This document shows positions 20,033 to 31,282 of a stretch of DNA of 42,654 bases, one piece after another (the first letter of the stretch is position 1; the number at the start of each line of letters is the position of its first letter). Source of the DNA: an uncultured SAR324 cluster bacterium (lineage in GTDB: Bacteria > SAR324 > NAC60-12); contig CACIWU010000006.1 of the NCBI GenBank assembly GCA_902590435.1, positions 1 to 42,654 of the forward strand. Reading direction: 5' to 3'. The translations under genes and the position numbers were made by a program. A model generated the notes under the pieces. The model had not been told where the DNA came from, made no database searches, and was given only the letters and a program-made list of their open reading frames with translations.

Positions 20033-21688
20033 ATGAGTGTTGCAGAATCAATTTTCAGAGCGATTAAGATTCGCAAAATAGATTACGTATTTTGTGTTCC
20101 GGGCGAAAGCTTTCTTGCAGTTATGGATTCATTTTACGGATCTGAAAAACCTTATTTGATTTCAACAAGACATGAAGAAGGTGCTGGTATCATGGCAGAA
20201 GCTTATGCAAAAGCTTCAAATAAAACTGGGGTTTGTATTGTAACACGAGGTCCTGGATTAGCACATGTGTCAATTGCTTTGCATACAGCGAGACAAGACT
20301 CTACTCCACTCATTGTTTTTGTGGGTCAAGTTCCAACAAATGTTAGATATCGAGAAGCTTTTCAAGAATTAGACATAGTTGATTTAGTTCGTCCTATTAC
20401 AAAGTGGGCGGTTGAAATTAACCGAGCTGATAGAGTTCTTGAGATAGTTGACAAAGCTTTTCATATTGCTAATTCAGGTAGACCTGGGCCAGTAGTGATT
20501 GGCCTTCCAGAAGATATTGATAGAAGTGGTTTAGTTACTAATTCTTTGAAGCGTGAAACAATTATAAGCGAACCTTCTACATCTATAGAAGGGGCAGATA
20601 TGGCTGCCAGAATTATTAAACAGGCATTAAGGCCTTGTATTGTTGCTGGCGAAGGCATTTTAAGAGGCAATCTTTCAGAAAAGTTAGTCCATTTTGCAGA
20701 ATATGTTGAGGTTCCGGTTTTTACTGCATGGAGAAGGTTTGATGCTTTTCCAAATAACCATAGATTATATATGGGAGGTCTTCATCTTTCCTCAATTAAT
20801 GATGAATTATCAGAACCACTTAAAAAGGCAGATCTTGTCATCGCATTAGGTACACGTCTTGATGAATTTACAACAATGAATTATTCTTATCCAACAATTA
20901 ACCAAAAACTTATTCATATTGATCAATCTCCTGAAGATACCGGAGGGAGTTGTGTTGGGGCGGATCTGGCCATTTTAGCAAATGTAGGAGAAGCAATTGT
21001 TAGAATTGAAAATAGTTTAAAAATTTTGGATTTTCGTAAGCCAAAGAAAGCACGTTTAAGTGAGGTAATTATTTGGAGAAATAATTTTATATCAAAAACT
21101 ACACCTAGTATTGTAGGGAATAATCTTAGGGATGGAGAAATTGATCTTCAGGGAATATTTTATGATATAATTAAAATATTAGATGAAGATGCAAGTACAA
21201 CCTGTGATGCTGGAGACTTTGGAAGTTGGCTAATAAAATTTTATAAATGGAACAAACCAAATACATTTTTTGGACCTACATCTGGTGCTATGGGTTATGC
21301 TTTACCAGCTGCAATTGGAGCTAAATTGGCTAGACCTAAATCCCCAGCAGTAGCGTTTGCTGGAGACGGAGGATTTGCAATGACTATGAGCGAATTCGAA
21401 ACTGCTGTTAGATTAAATCTTGGAAACTTGGTTGTACTTGTGTTCAATAACAATAATTATGGCACTATAAAGAGACATCAAATTAAAGAATTTCCTGGGC
21501 GTCAGATTGGAACAAATCTATCTGAAATTGATTTTTCAAAAATTGCGAAGGCCTTGGGAGGAATTGGTTATAGTGTCAGAAAGAATGAAGAGTTTTCTAA
21601 AGCTTTTGAGGAAGCTCTTAATTCAAAATGTCCAGCAGTGATCGACATTAAATTTTCAGCCAATAGTGTTAATGCATGGGGTATTTAA
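20033..21688 (+). CDS. thiamine pyrophosphate-dependent enzyme, acetolactate synthase large-subunit-like
   Basis: 551 aa; VFCVPGESFLAVMD, RHEEGAGIMAEAYA, GRPGPVVIGLPEDI, GDGGFAMTMSEFETAVRLNLGNLVVLVFNNNNYG (TPP motif). Confidence 0.92.
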   Translation: MSVAESIFRAIKIRKIDYVFCVPGESFLAVMDSFYGSEKPYLISTRHEEGAGIMAEAYAKASNKTGVCIVTRGPGLAHVSIALHTARQDSTPLIVFVGQVPTNVRYREAFQELDIVDLVRPITKWAVEINRADRVLEIVDKAFHIANSGRPGPVVIGLPEDIDRSGLVTNSLKRETIISEPSTSIEGADMAARIIKQALRPCIVAGEGILRGNLSEKLVHFAEYVEVPVFTAWRRFDAFPNNHRLYMGGLHLSSINDELSEPLKKADLVIALGTRLDEFTTMNYSYPTINQKLIHIDQSPEDTGGSCVGADLAILANVGEAIVRIENSLKILDFRKPKKARLSEVIIWRNNFISKTTPSIVGNNLRDGEIDLQGIFYDIIKILDEDASTTCDAGDFGSWLIKFYKWNKPNTFFGPTSGAMGYALPAAIGAKLARPKSPAVAFAGDGGFAMTMSEFETAVRLNLGNLVVLVFNNNNYGTIKRHQIKEFPGRQIGTNLSEIDFSKIAKALGGIGYSVRKNEEFSKAFEEALNSKCPAVIDIKFSANSVNAWGI

Positions 21689-21841
21689 GAATTAAAATAT
21701 GGATACAGTTATTAATTTTTTTGAATTTGTTTTCAAAAATAATTATTCACATTTAAGGAATTACTTGATAGAATTGTTTCTATAAAAATAATAATTATTA
21801 TAAAATTAATTTTTTAAATACAGGCATAAACAAGGAGTTTA

Positions 21842-22471
21842 ATGAAAACAATAATACAAGTATTGACCTATCCAAGCATGTCTGAAAGGCTTATTCTATC
21901 TGGATGTGAGTTTAATGTGCCCGGAGATTTAGTTAAAGCTGAAAGATTAATAAGGAGCATCATTCTTGCAATTTCTGGATCAGCCTTGATTGCTATATGT
22001 GCTCAAATTTATATCCCACTTTATCCAGTCCCCATTACAATGCAGACGTTTGCTGTTTTTCTAATAGGTTTGACTTATGGATGGCGACTAGCTGGAGTTA
22101 CAATTGCTCTTTATTTAGTTGAAGGTGCTATAGGCTTGCCTGTGTTTGCTAAAGGAGGACTAGGGATGGCCGTTTTTGCTGGACCTACAGCAGGATTTTT
22201 ATTTGGTTTTTTCTTTGCTGCAATAGCTTGTGGTTGGTTTGCAGAGAGAGGTTTCGATAGAAGTTATGTTAAATTGTTTTTCTCTTTGTTGATTGGAAAT
22301 GTCCTGCTTTATGCACTAGGTCTTTTTTGGTTAGGTAATTTTATAGGATGGGATAAGCCAGTTTTAAAATTGGGACTATATCCGTTTCTTTTAGGAGACT
22401 TAATAAAAATATTTATGGTAGTATTTATACTCCCTCCAGTATGGAAATATGTAAATAAAATTAAGTCTTAG
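21842..22471 (+). CDS. bioY: biotin transporter S-component
   Basis: 209 aa; AICAQIYIPLYPVPITMQTFAVFLIGLTYGWRLA, LPVFAKGGLGMAVFAGPTAGFLFGF, YPFLLGDLIKIF; aaggag RBS. Confidence 0.93.
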   Translation: MKTIIQVLTYPSMSERLILSGCEFNVPGDLVKAERLIRSIILAISGSALIAICAQIYIPLYPVPITMQTFAVFLIGLTYGWRLAGVTIALYLVEGAIGLPVFAKGGLGMAVFAGPTAGFLFGFFFAAIACGWFAERGFDRSYVKLFFSLLIGNVLLYALGLFWLGNFIGWDKPVLKLGLYPFLLGDLIKIFMVVFILPPVWKYVNKIKS

Positions 22472-22741
22472 CTTTATTTGTTATTACCTACTTATTTTAC
22501 TTCTGATTAAAAGTTGTTATTTTTTTTTTCAATAAATTAAACTATAATTTTTTCAAGTGATGATTATTCCCTTTTTAATATTATATAATTTTAAAATTTC
22601 CCTTTAATAATCGATATTTATGATATTTTGTTGATCTACAAAACAGATTATTTTTATTAAATTAAGTGCGCAAAATTTTCCCATAAAATTAGATTAATTA
22701 GGGAAATTAAATAAAAAATAAACTTATAAGTAATTTTTAGC

Positions 22742-23950
22742 GTGCCATATTCTCCCCCTAAAACTCAACATTTAGATGGTATCCTTCCAAAGGAACCCCT
22801 TTTATTGATGGGCGCCGGGCCGGTACCCATTTCACACGCTGTGTCGCGAGCGAACGGAGTTGTTATAAATCATCTTGGTGAAACCATGGATGCTGTAATT
22901 AAAAATGTCAAAATCATGGGAAGGTATGCTTTTCAAACCGTTTCAGACAAAATTATTGGAGTTTCAGGACCTGCTTCTGCAGCTATGGAAATGGCAATTA
23001 CCAATTTGTTGTGGCCTGGTAGAAGTGTTTTGTCTTTATCCATTGGAACTTTTAGTGCAAGAATGGCTGAAATGGCTAAAGGTGTAGGTGCAGAAGTTAC
23101 CATTCTAAAGTCTTCAGGAATTGAACCAATCAGATTGGAACAAGTTAGAAAAGAGTTAGAAAAAAAAAGATTTGACGTAGTTAGTCTTGTACAGGGAGAA
23201 ACTTCTTGTGGTATAGAGATGAAATGTTTGCCTGAAATTTCAAAGATGGTCAAAGAGCATGGAGCGCTTTTAATTGTAGATGCTGTTTGCACCTTGACTA
23301 CAATGCCTCTTCAAATGGACGAGTGGGGTGTTGATGTTGTTATTTCTGGAGGACAAAAGGGATTATCTTCAATTCCAGGGGTATCTTTGATAGCATTTTC
23401 AGGAGACGCATGGAAGACCATTGAATCTAGAAAAAACAGACATCCCCACTGGTGTCTAAATGCATTGCTCGCTCAAACATTTTGGGGGGCACAGCAGTAT
23501 CATTATACGGCTCCTGTTCCCGGTATTTTGGCATTGCATGAAGCTCTTAGACAAATATGTGAGGAAACCTTGCCAGTTCGTTTTGAAAGACACAGAATAA
23601 GTTCTATAGCATTACAATCAGGAATTGAAATGATGGGTTTAAAGCTTTTTGTTCCAATAAAAGATCGTCTCAATTCCGTTGTCGCAATTTGTAGTCCAGG
23701 AGATGCTGAAAGTTCCAAAATAAGAAAAATTATGTCAGATCGTTTTAATGTTGAAATCTCCGGAGCATTTGGTTTGGATATACTTAGAATCGGTCAAATG
23801 GGAGAGCAATGTCGTTCACACAATATTTTCAAAGTTTTGTATGCTCTTGGGATGAGTTGTCGTCAAGAAGGAATTGATTTGGATGTAAGTTTAGGAATGG
23901 CTGAGTTAGAAAGAAATTTGATGATTGATCCAGAGAATCTAGTAGATTAA
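22742..23950 (+). CDS. class V PLP-dependent aminotransferase (alanine/serine-glyoxylate aminotransferase-like); GTG start
   Basis: 402 aa; MGAGPVPISHAV, DAVCTLTTMPLQMDEWGVDVVISGGQKGLSSIPGVSL (PLP lysine context). Confidence 0.9.
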   Translation: MPYSPPKTQHLDGILPKEPLLLMGAGPVPISHAVSRANGVVINHLGETMDAVIKNVKIMGRYAFQTVSDKIIGVSGPASAAMEMAITNLLWPGRSVLSLSIGTFSARMAEMAKGVGAEVTILKSSGIEPIRLEQVRKELEKKRFDVVSLVQGETSCGIEMKCLPEISKMVKEHGALLIVDAVCTLTTMPLQMDEWGVDVVISGGQKGLSSIPGVSLIAFSGDAWKTIESRKNRHPHWCLNALLAQTFWGAQQYHYTAPVPGILALHEALRQICEETLPVRFERHRISSIALQSGIEMMGLKLFVPIKDRLNSVVAICSPGDAESSKIRKIMSDRFNVEISGAFGLDILRIGQMGEQCRSHNIFKVLYALGMSCRQEGIDLDVSLGMAELERNLMIDPENLVD

Positions 23951-23957
23951 AAATGAA

Positions 23958-25127
23958 ATGAAATCTAATTCTATAAACAAATTGATTTCAAGAAAAGCTA
24001 CTGAACTAGGTTTTGATCTAGTTGGCTTTGCTCCTGTCTCACGTAGCAAGACTATTGAAATCTATAATAATTGGCTTAAGAAAGGTTATTCTGGTTCAAT
24101 GGATTACCTAAAACGTCATGCAAAACTTAAAGAAGATCCTAGAAAATTACTTCCTCAAACTGTTTCTTTAGTTGCACTTGGTTTTAACTATAATACAATA
24201 GACCCGCCAACTATAACTAATGATCCAAAAATAGGAAAGATTAGTCGTTATGCCTGGGGGGAGGATTATCATTCTCTGATAAGAAAAAAATTAAATGTTT
24301 TAGAAGATTATGTATGTAGAGAACTTAAAGTAGGAAATATTTCTCGTTCTTTTGTGGACTCAGGCCCAATTTTGGAAAAGGAAATTGCTTTTCGTGCTGG
24401 ATTGGGATGGATTGGTAAGAATTCTAATTTGATTAACTACAAAAAAGGATCATGGTTTTTTTTAGCTGAAATTCTTGTTGATTTTGAGTTAGAACCTGAT
24501 TTTCCATTTGATAGAGTTGATTGTGGGAAATGTACTATTTGTATAGATGCTTGCCCAACGAATGCAATTATAGATGATAGATTAATAGATGCTAGGCTAT
24601 GTATTTCATATTTGACCATAGAGTTAAAAGATTCAATTCCAAAAAAACTTAGATCAAAAATGGGTAATCATATTTTTGGATGTGATATTTGTCAGAATGT
24701 TTGTCCTTGGAACAAAGAATCAGCTAAATCAAATGAAAAAGGGCTTTATCCTCTCCCTGAAAATATAAGTCCTGAATTGGCTAAATTGATGAATATGGAT
24801 GCCAATGATTTCAATAATCGTTTCAAAAATAGTCCTATCAAAAGGACTAAACGTAGAGGATTATTACGTAACGTAGCAGTAGCTTTGGGAAATTGGGCTA
24901 ATCCTGCGGCAATTCCTGCCTTAAGTAAGGGACTTCATGATGAAGAGTCTTTGGTACGTTCTCATTCGGCATGGGCAATGGGAAGGATTTTAGATAAAAA
25001 AGCGAAAAAAAAATTGGAAGAAGCTAAGGAATTGGAAGATAATGAAGAAGTATTGAAAGAAATTGTAGAAGCTTTAAATTACCTAGAATCGGTTTTACAA
25101 AAAAATGTAAAAAAGCATATACATTGA
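23958..25127 (+). CDS. queG: epoxyqueuosine reductase
   Basis: 389 aa; FVDSGPILEKEIAFRAGLGWIGKNSNLI, DCGKCTICIDACPTNAI, GCDICQNVCPWN, C-terminal HEAT-like region HSAWAMGRI. Confidence 0.95.
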   Translation: MKSNSINKLISRKATELGFDLVGFAPVSRSKTIEIYNNWLKKGYSGSMDYLKRHAKLKEDPRKLLPQTVSLVALGFNYNTIDPPTITNDPKIGKISRYAWGEDYHSLIRKKLNVLEDYVCRELKVGNISRSFVDSGPILEKEIAFRAGLGWIGKNSNLINYKKGSWFFLAEILVDFELEPDFPFDRVDCGKCTICIDACPTNAIIDDRLIDARLCISYLTIELKDSIPKKLRSKMGNHIFGCDICQNVCPWNKESAKSNEKGLYPLPENISPELAKLMNMDANDFNNRFKNSPIKRTKRRGLLRNVAVALGNWANPAAIPALSKGLHDEESLVRSHSAWAMGRILDKKAKKKLEEAKELEDNEEVLKEIVEALNYLESVLQKNVKKHIH

Positions 25128-25404
25128 GTTATTTTTAATCCTACTTTCTAAAAAATTATTAATAAAATATAAATTTAAGGTTAATATTTTTAAAAAATAT
25201 ATCTTTTCTTTTACTATGGAGAAACTATTGTTTTTGGTAAAAAAAATGCATTTTGCAATAATAATCTTAAATTCAAATAATTATTGTAAATTTTATATTC
25301 TATAATTTTAATCTTTCACTAAAAAAATCAGCAATTTATAATCCAAAATAAAATTTTTTAAAAAATACTTTCAAAAATAAACTTAGATTTTTTAATTATT
25401 AAAT

Positions 25405-26049
25405 ATGCATATTATTTTATTAGGTCCTCCAGGCTCTGGTAAAGGTACTCAAGCAAAAAAAATTTCCAAAGAATATGGATTTATTCAACTTTCCACTGGT
25501 GATATTCTTAGAGCTTCTTTTAAGTCAGATTCGAATTTTAGTAAAAAGCATAAAAGTACAGTTGATGGTGGAAGTTTAGTTTCCGATGAGTTGGTGATTC
25601 GGATAGTAGAAGACAGAATTTTTAAAGAAGACTGTTCAGCGGGATATATGCTTGATGGATTCCCAAGGAATTTATTGCAAGCAAAAAAATTAGACAATAT
25701 GCTTTTAAATAGGAATCAGTATATTGATATGGTATTACTATTTAATGTAAGTGATAATAATGTAGTTCGAAGATTGGCGGGTCGTCGCTTCCATGAAAAA
25801 AGTGGAAGAAGTTATCATTTGGAATTTAATCCGCCAAAAAGTGAGGGTAGAGATGACCTTACAGGTGAATCTCTAATTCAGAGGGCTGATGATAAGGAAG
25901 CTGTAGTGCAGTCTAGGTTAAAAATATATCACGATCAAACAAAACCTTTGATTAATTACTATGCAGAAAAGGGCATGCTTCAAAAAATTGAATGTATTGG
26001 TAATCCTGCTCAAGTATTTTCTGAAATTAAAAATATTATTGATAAATAG
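25405..26049 (+). CDS. adk: adenylate kinase
   Basis: 214 aa; MHIILLGPPGSGKGTQAKKISKEYGFIQLSTGDILR, YMLDGFPRN, RRLAGRR, DDLTGESLIQRADD. Confidence 0.97.
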   Translation: MHIILLGPPGSGKGTQAKKISKEYGFIQLSTGDILRASFKSDSNFSKKHKSTVDGGSLVSDELVIRIVEDRIFKEDCSAGYMLDGFPRNLLQAKKLDNMLLNRNQYIDMVLLFNVSDNNVVRRLAGRRFHEKSGRSYHLEFNPPKSEGRDDLTGESLIQRADDKEAVVQSRLKIYHDQTKPLINYYAEKGMLQKIECIGNPAQVFSEIKNIIDK

Positions 26050-26166
26050 ATAATTTAAATTTTCTATTTTGAAATATTATAATTTATACTGATATACTCC
26101 TTCCATAAGAAAACATTTATTTTCAAATTAACCAGTTCACGAAAAAAATAATTCTTAAAAAAATAT

Positions 26167-28059
26167 TTGGGAAATTCTTTAAAAAAATTTGATGTTTTAG
26201 TAATCGGAGGAGGACATGCTGGATGTGAAGCTGCATTAGTTGCATCTAGAATGGGAGCTGAAACACTTTTGATCACTCTTTCACGAGAAACCATAGGTCA
26301 AATGTCATGTAATCCTGCTATTGGTGGGATTGGCAAAGGACATTTGGTCAAAGAGATTGATGCATTGGGTGGTGAAATGGGTAAGGTTGCAGATGCAACG
26401 GGCATTCAATTCAGAGTCCTAAACTCTTCCAGAGGTGCTGCTACTAGAGGAACTAGATGTCAGTCAGACTATCTTGCATATAAAAATGTAATGAGGCAAA
26501 GAATTGAGAGTCAGCCTGGGCTTAAAATAATCGAGGGTCTAGTTGACGAATTATTATTCCATGATGAAAAAGTTGTAGGAATTCGTACTATTAGTGAAGA
26601 ATATTTTGCAAAAACAGTAATTGTGACTACGGGAACATTTCTAAATGGTCAAATTCACAGAGGGAAAGAAAAAATAAATGCAGGAAGAGTTGCGGAACCT
26701 TCAGCAAAAAAACTATCTTTTTGCCTTGCTAATCATTCACTTAAACTTGGTAGAATGAAAACTGGTACTCCTGCTCGCCTAGATAAACGTACTATTGATT
26801 GGACTAAACTAGAGCTGCAACTAGGAGATGAACATCCAAAGAAATTTTCTTTTTGGGATACAGAGATTCTATTACCTCAGGTACCTTGCCATATTGTTTA
26901 CACGAATTCTTCTACACACAAGATAATAAATAATAATTTAGAAAAGTCAGCACTTTATGGCGGTGAAATAAATGGAATTGGCCCCAGGTACTGCCCGTCT
27001 ATTGAGGATAAAATTGTTAAGTTTGCAGATAAAAAAAGACATCAAGTATTTTTAGAACCAATGGGTTTTTCTTCAGAAAGTATAATGATTTACCCCAATG
27101 GATTGTCGACTAGTTTACCTGAAGAAGTTCAATATGAATTTTTGAGAACAATTGAAGGTTTGGAAAAAGTTGAAATTATCGAGCCAGGTTATGCAATTGA
27201 GTATGATATTTTGGATCCTACACAACTTAAATCCTCACTTGAATTGAAAAAAATAAAAAATCTATTTCTTGCAGGCCAAATTAACGGAACTACTGGTTAT
27301 GAGGAAGCTGCAGCACAAGGATTGATGGCGGGAATTAATGCGGTACTTAAAACACGAAATAAACAACCATTTATATTGCAACGTAATGAAGCATATATTG
27401 GAGTTATGATTGATGATTTGATAACTCGAGGGGTAATGGAACCATATCGTATGTTTACCTCTAGAGCAGAATATAGGTTGCACTTACGAGAAGACAATGC
27501 GGATTCACGTTTAAGTAAAAAAGGATGGGATCTAGGTATAATATCAAGAGAAAATTATAATCAGTTTCAGAAAAAGCAAGATTCTATTATTGATTTAATG
27601 GGAAAAATAAAAATTGAAAAAGTTAGTCCTACTAGAACCATTCAAAATGAATTAAAGAAATTGGGAGAATCACCTCTGAAAAAAGTAGCAAAATTTTCAG
27701 ATCTTTTAAGACGTCCAAACCTTAATTTTAAGAAGTTGTTAAATTGTGATTTTTTTATTCAGAAAATAGAATTAGCTAACTACTCATACGAAGTATTTGA
27801 GCAAGTAGAAATATTAATCAAGTACGAAGGTTATTTGGCAAGACAAGATCAAGAATTAAAGCATATAAACAAACTTGAAAGAATTAATCTTCCTGATGAA
27901 ATGGTATTTTACAATATTCCAGGACTTTCACAAGAAGTAATTGAAATATTAGATAAAGCAAGACCAGCTAATCTTGGACAAGCTAGTAGAATAAGTGGAA
28001 TGACGCCTGCGGCAATTTCGATTTTACGCATATATTTAAGGACTAAACAGGCAGCCTAA
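26167..28059 (+). CDS. mnmG: tRNA uridine-5-carboxymethylaminomethyl(34) synthesis enzyme (TTG start)
   Basis: 630 aa; DVLVIGGGHAGCEAALVASRMGAETLLIT, SCNPAIGGIGKGHLVKEIDALGG, GRMKTGTPARLD, GTTGYEEAAAQGLMAGINA. Confidence 0.97.
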   Translation: MGNSLKKFDVLVIGGGHAGCEAALVASRMGAETLLITLSRETIGQMSCNPAIGGIGKGHLVKEIDALGGEMGKVADATGIQFRVLNSSRGAATRGTRCQSDYLAYKNVMRQRIESQPGLKIIEGLVDELLFHDEKVVGIRTISEEYFAKTVIVTTGTFLNGQIHRGKEKINAGRVAEPSAKKLSFCLANHSLKLGRMKTGTPARLDKRTIDWTKLELQLGDEHPKKFSFWDTEILLPQVPCHIVYTNSSTHKIINNNLEKSALYGGEINGIGPRYCPSIEDKIVKFADKKRHQVFLEPMGFSSESIMIYPNGLSTSLPEEVQYEFLRTIEGLEKVEIIEPGYAIEYDILDPTQLKSSLELKKIKNLFLAGQINGTTGYEEAAAQGLMAGINAVLKTRNKQPFILQRNEAYIGVMIDDLITRGVMEPYRMFTSRAEYRLHLREDNADSRLSKKGWDLGIISRENYNQFQKKQDSIIDLMGKIKIEKVSPTRTIQNELKKLGESPLKKVAKFSDLLRRPNLNFKKLLNCDFFIQKIELANYSYEVFEQVEILIKYEGYLARQDQELKHINKLERINLPDEMVFYNIPGLSQEVIEILDKARPANLGQASRISGMTPAAISILRIYLRTKQAA

Positions 28060-28067
28060 AAAGATAG

Positions 28068-28958
28068 ATGTTGAAAAGGAATATTATTTCTACTGCACAT
28101 CGTAATGGATTTATAAGCATATTTTTGGCAGTTCCGTTTGTTAGTTTAACGGGTCTTTTTGGAAAATGGATATCAATTTCTCCCTTAATGATAGTGCAAT
28201 GGAGAACTATTTTTGCTTTTATCGCTCTATCTATTGCATTAATTGTATCTCGAAAAAAATTCCTTTTTAATAATTATAGAGAATTCCTCTGGCTTTTTAT
28301 AAGTGGTGTGCTTCTTGGAGCACATTGGGTTGCATTTTTTAAATCTATTCAAGTATCAACTGTAGCTATTGGATTACTTTCTTATGTAAGTTATCCATTA
28401 TTTACTACTATGCTGGAACCCATGTTTTTTAGTGATTCAAAGATAGGTAAAAATTTTCCCTCAACAGTGCTGGTGGTTATTGGTCTTTTATTGATTGCAA
28501 CTTCTAATCGGACAAATGGAGAAATAATTTCTGGATTTGTTTTGGAAGGAGTTTTGTGGGGATTGGTTGCAGGACTTGGTTTTGCGATACTTACCCTCAT
28601 AAATAGATTACATGTGCGTAATCAATCTCCTTTATTACTCACATGCTGGCAAAATGGATTCGCAGCTTTGATTCTCGTACCATGGTCAATTTATGAATCA
28701 TGGATAATAACCAAAAATGACTGGTTTTTATTGTTTTTACTCGGTGTAGTATGTACAGTTGGCGGTCACAGCCTTTTGATAAATGGTCTCCGACATATTC
28801 AAGCTCAATTGGCAAGTTTGTTGATAGCAGGATTAGAACCAATTTTGGCTATATTTTTTGCCTTTTCCTTTTTGGGAGAAATTCCTTCTTTTAGAACTTT
28901 AATTGGTGGGGCATTTATAATAATTGCTACATTAATTATTATAAAAAAATCAATTTAA
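28068..28958 (+). CDS. EamA/DMT-superfamily transporter
   Basis: 296 aa; ten hydrophobic segments, VSLTGLFGKWI...WRTIFAFIALS, FAFSFLGEIPSFRTLIGGAFIIIA. Confidence 0.9.
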   Translation: MLKRNIISTAHRNGFISIFLAVPFVSLTGLFGKWISISPLMIVQWRTIFAFIALSIALIVSRKKFLFNNYREFLWLFISGVLLGAHWVAFFKSIQVSTVAIGLLSYVSYPLFTTMLEPMFFSDSKIGKNFPSTVLVVIGLLLIATSNRTNGEIISGFVLEGVLWGLVAGLGFAILTLINRLHVRNQSPLLLTCWQNGFAALILVPWSIYESWIITKNDWFLLFLLGVVCTVGGHSLLINGLRHIQAQLASLLIAGLEPILAIFFAFSFLGEIPSFRTLIGGAFIIIATLIIIKKSI

Positions 28959-29114
28959 AAAATAAATTAATACGGTTTTATAATTTGAAATGAAAAATAA
29001 AAAAAATATTTTTATGAATTTTTGAATGAAGAAAAACATGAACACTAACTAAATAATTGTTTTTTTAATTAGTAATTTTAATAATAATTAATAATTTTTT
29101 TTAAATTGTAAAAA

Positions 29115-30107
29115 TCATTTTTTTTCAAGTACTCCAATATCTGGATGAAGTAAGAGTGTACGTTTTTTACCAAAATCTTTTATTTTTAATACCAAAAGAC
29201 CTTCAGCTACATCATCGAAACCTTCGTCGTCCATATATGCACGAATATTTATTAATCCAAAAAATTCTTGATCATCTATTATTGGTGGCATAATTACTAT
29301 TAATATTTTTGCAAAACCATCTTCATTCAAAAAAACTCTTCTTGGGATATTCATATTTTTATAATTACTTTCAAAAACCAAATATCCAGAACGTTTTATA
29401 GATTTTTCGTTGGTAGTATTTTGGATTTGTATTATTAATTCTACTTGCTTTGAATTCCCATCTTTAAAATTAATCTCAAAAACGTTTGTTTTAAGTGATA
29501 ATATTTTTGGAAGAGGAGCGAGTATTTTAGATAAATTACTGTAAGGGTTGAATTTATGCAACCATTGACCAGTGTTTATAACAACTTTTTCTAACAGATT
29601 GCTTACTTCCAGTTGGCCTTCTGTCAAAGAGACTGTGGTAATATTTTTTTTTTCTGAAATACGAAATGATGTTCCTTTTATTCCGATTATAGCCGTTGGA
29701 GTTCTGATTTTTGTCCTTTGTATTCCTTTTCTAAATCTTCCTCTTATAGATCCTTCATTGAGGGTTAAAAGTTTATTGAAATTTCTTTTCCCTTTAATTT
29801 TTTCTTCTGAAAAGTTTAGAATTAATTTAGAATTTTGAAACAAACGTATTCTTGATCCATCCCTATACAGGATGCTAGTTTTAGAATTTGAACTTGTAAG
29901 AATTTTATTGCCGTTAAATAGTAACATACCCTCACGGGCGTATTCACCCCTCTGAGATTCTTTAGTTTTGACTTTAACTGTGCCTTCAAGATTTATTAAA
30001 GTTGCAATAACATCAGGTATTCTACTATTTGCTGATAAAAATTCTTGACTGTCGCAAGTTAATATAAAAATTATAATCAGGTATTTTAAGGAAAAGAATC
30101 TAGACAT
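29115..30107 (-). CDS. FecR-domain secreted protein
   Basis: N-terminal signal; TLINLEGTVKVK...REGMLLFNGNKILTSSNSKTSILYRDGSRIRL...RTPTAIIGIKGTSFRI FecR pattern. Confidence 0.9.
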   Translation of the reverse strand: MSRFFSLKYLIIIFILTCDSQEFLSANSRIPDVIATLINLEGTVKVKTKESQRGEYAREGMLLFNGNKILTSSNSKTSILYRDGSRIRLFQNSKLILNFSEEKIKGKRNFNKLLTLNEGSIRGRFRKGIQRTKIRTPTAIIGIKGTSFRISEKKNITTVSLTEGQLEVSNLLEKVVINTGQWLHKFNPYSNLSKILAPLPKILSLKTNVFEINFKDGNSKQVELIIQIQNTTNEKSIKRSGYLVFESNYKNMNIPRRVFLNEDGFAKILIVIMPPIIDDQEFFGLINIRAYMDDEGFDDVAEGLLVLKIKDFGKKRTLLLHPDIGVLEKK

Positions 30108-30186
30108 AAATTTTTATCCAATTGCCATTATTGGGATTCTTAATAGATCTTGGTGGCAAATCATTTGGATAGTCTAAATAAAATTA

Positions 30187-31185
30187 CTAACCAGATACTA
30201 ACACTTCTGCAATTTGAAGCGAGTTAAGTGCTGCTCCTTTATAAAGCTGGTCTGCAACTACCCAAAATGTTAATCCTTTTGGATGAGATATATCTTCCCG
30301 AATTCGCCCAACAAATGTATCAATGGTCTTATCAGCTTCCCAAGGCATCGGATATCCTCTATCAACAGGATCATCTTTTACCACAATTCCAGGAGACTCT
30401 CTAAGAATTTCACGTGCATTTTCTGCAGTCAACTTATCTTCAGTTTCAATCCATACTGCTTCTGAATGAGCTCTTAAAATAGGAACTCTAACACAAGTTG
30501 CAGAAATTTTCATATCAGGAGAATTCATAATTTTTTTGGTTTCATTTACCATCTTCATTTCTTCCCTCGTGTATCCGTTTTCAAGAAATATATCAACATG
30601 AGGAAAAAGATTGAATGCTATTTGTGCAGGGAAAGATTTTACTTCCATAGGTTCATTTTTGACCCATGCTTTGGTTTGATCTATTAACTCTTGCATGCCC
30701 TTTGAACCAGCTCCTGAAGTGGCTTGATATGTTGAAACAACTACTCTTCGGATTGTTGCTGCTTTGTGTAATGGATTTAGTGCTACAACCATTTGAATAG
30801 TTGAGCAATTAGGGTTAGCAATTATTCCATTGTGTTTAAATACCATTTCTTTGTTTATCTCAGGAACCACAAGTGGTACATTGGGATCCATTCTGAAAGC
30901 ACTACTGTTATCTATTACTAATGATCCAGAATCAACTGCTTTTTGAACAAATTCCTTACTTCTTCCTTTACCTGCAGAAAAAAAGGCTAGATCTACTCCC
31001 TGAAATGATTTTTCCGTTAATTCCTCTACAATTAATTTTTCACCGCAAAATTCTAATTCTTTTCCGACGGATCTTTTTGATGCAAGTAATTTGAGTTTTT
31101 TAACTGGGAAATTTCGCGATTCCATTAATTTTAAGAATTCTATTCCTACAGCTCCGGTTGCTCCGGCGATAGCTACATTTTTCAA
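30187..31185 (-). CDS. asd: aspartate-semialdehyde dehydrogenase
   Basis: 332 aa; VAIAGATGAVGIEFLKLM, FFSAGKGRSKEF, IANPNCSTIQMVVAL, VSTYQATSGAGSKGMQEL. Confidence 0.96.
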   Translation of the reverse strand: MKNVAIAGATGAVGIEFLKLMESRNFPVKKLKLLASKRSVGKELEFCGEKLIVEELTEKSFQGVDLAFFSAGKGRSKEFVQKAVDSGSLVIDNSSAFRMDPNVPLVVPEINKEMVFKHNGIIANPNCSTIQMVVALNPLHKAATIRRVVVSTYQATSGAGSKGMQELIDQTKAWVKNEPMEVKSFPAQIAFNLFPHVDIFLENGYTREEMKMVNETKKIMNSPDMKISATCVRVPILRAHSEAVWIETEDKLTAENAREILRESPGIVVKDDPVDRGYPMPWEADKTIDTFVGRIREDISHPKGLTFWVVADQLYKGAALNSLQIAEVLVSG

Positions 31186-31282
31186 TTTTTTTCTATCAAT
31201 AATAGTTATTTATGTTTAATAAAATATTCGTTTGTATTTATATTAATAAAATATTTTTTTGTACAAGTTATTTTAATGCCAT

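Noticed and set aside
22933-23292. 119-aa minus-strand ORF in the class V aminotransferase gene
   Set aside because: Shadow ORF opposite a recognised PLP enzyme.
26064-26294. 76-aa minus-strand ORF between adk and mnmG
   Set aside because: Overlaps the mnmG N-terminus antisense; no family.
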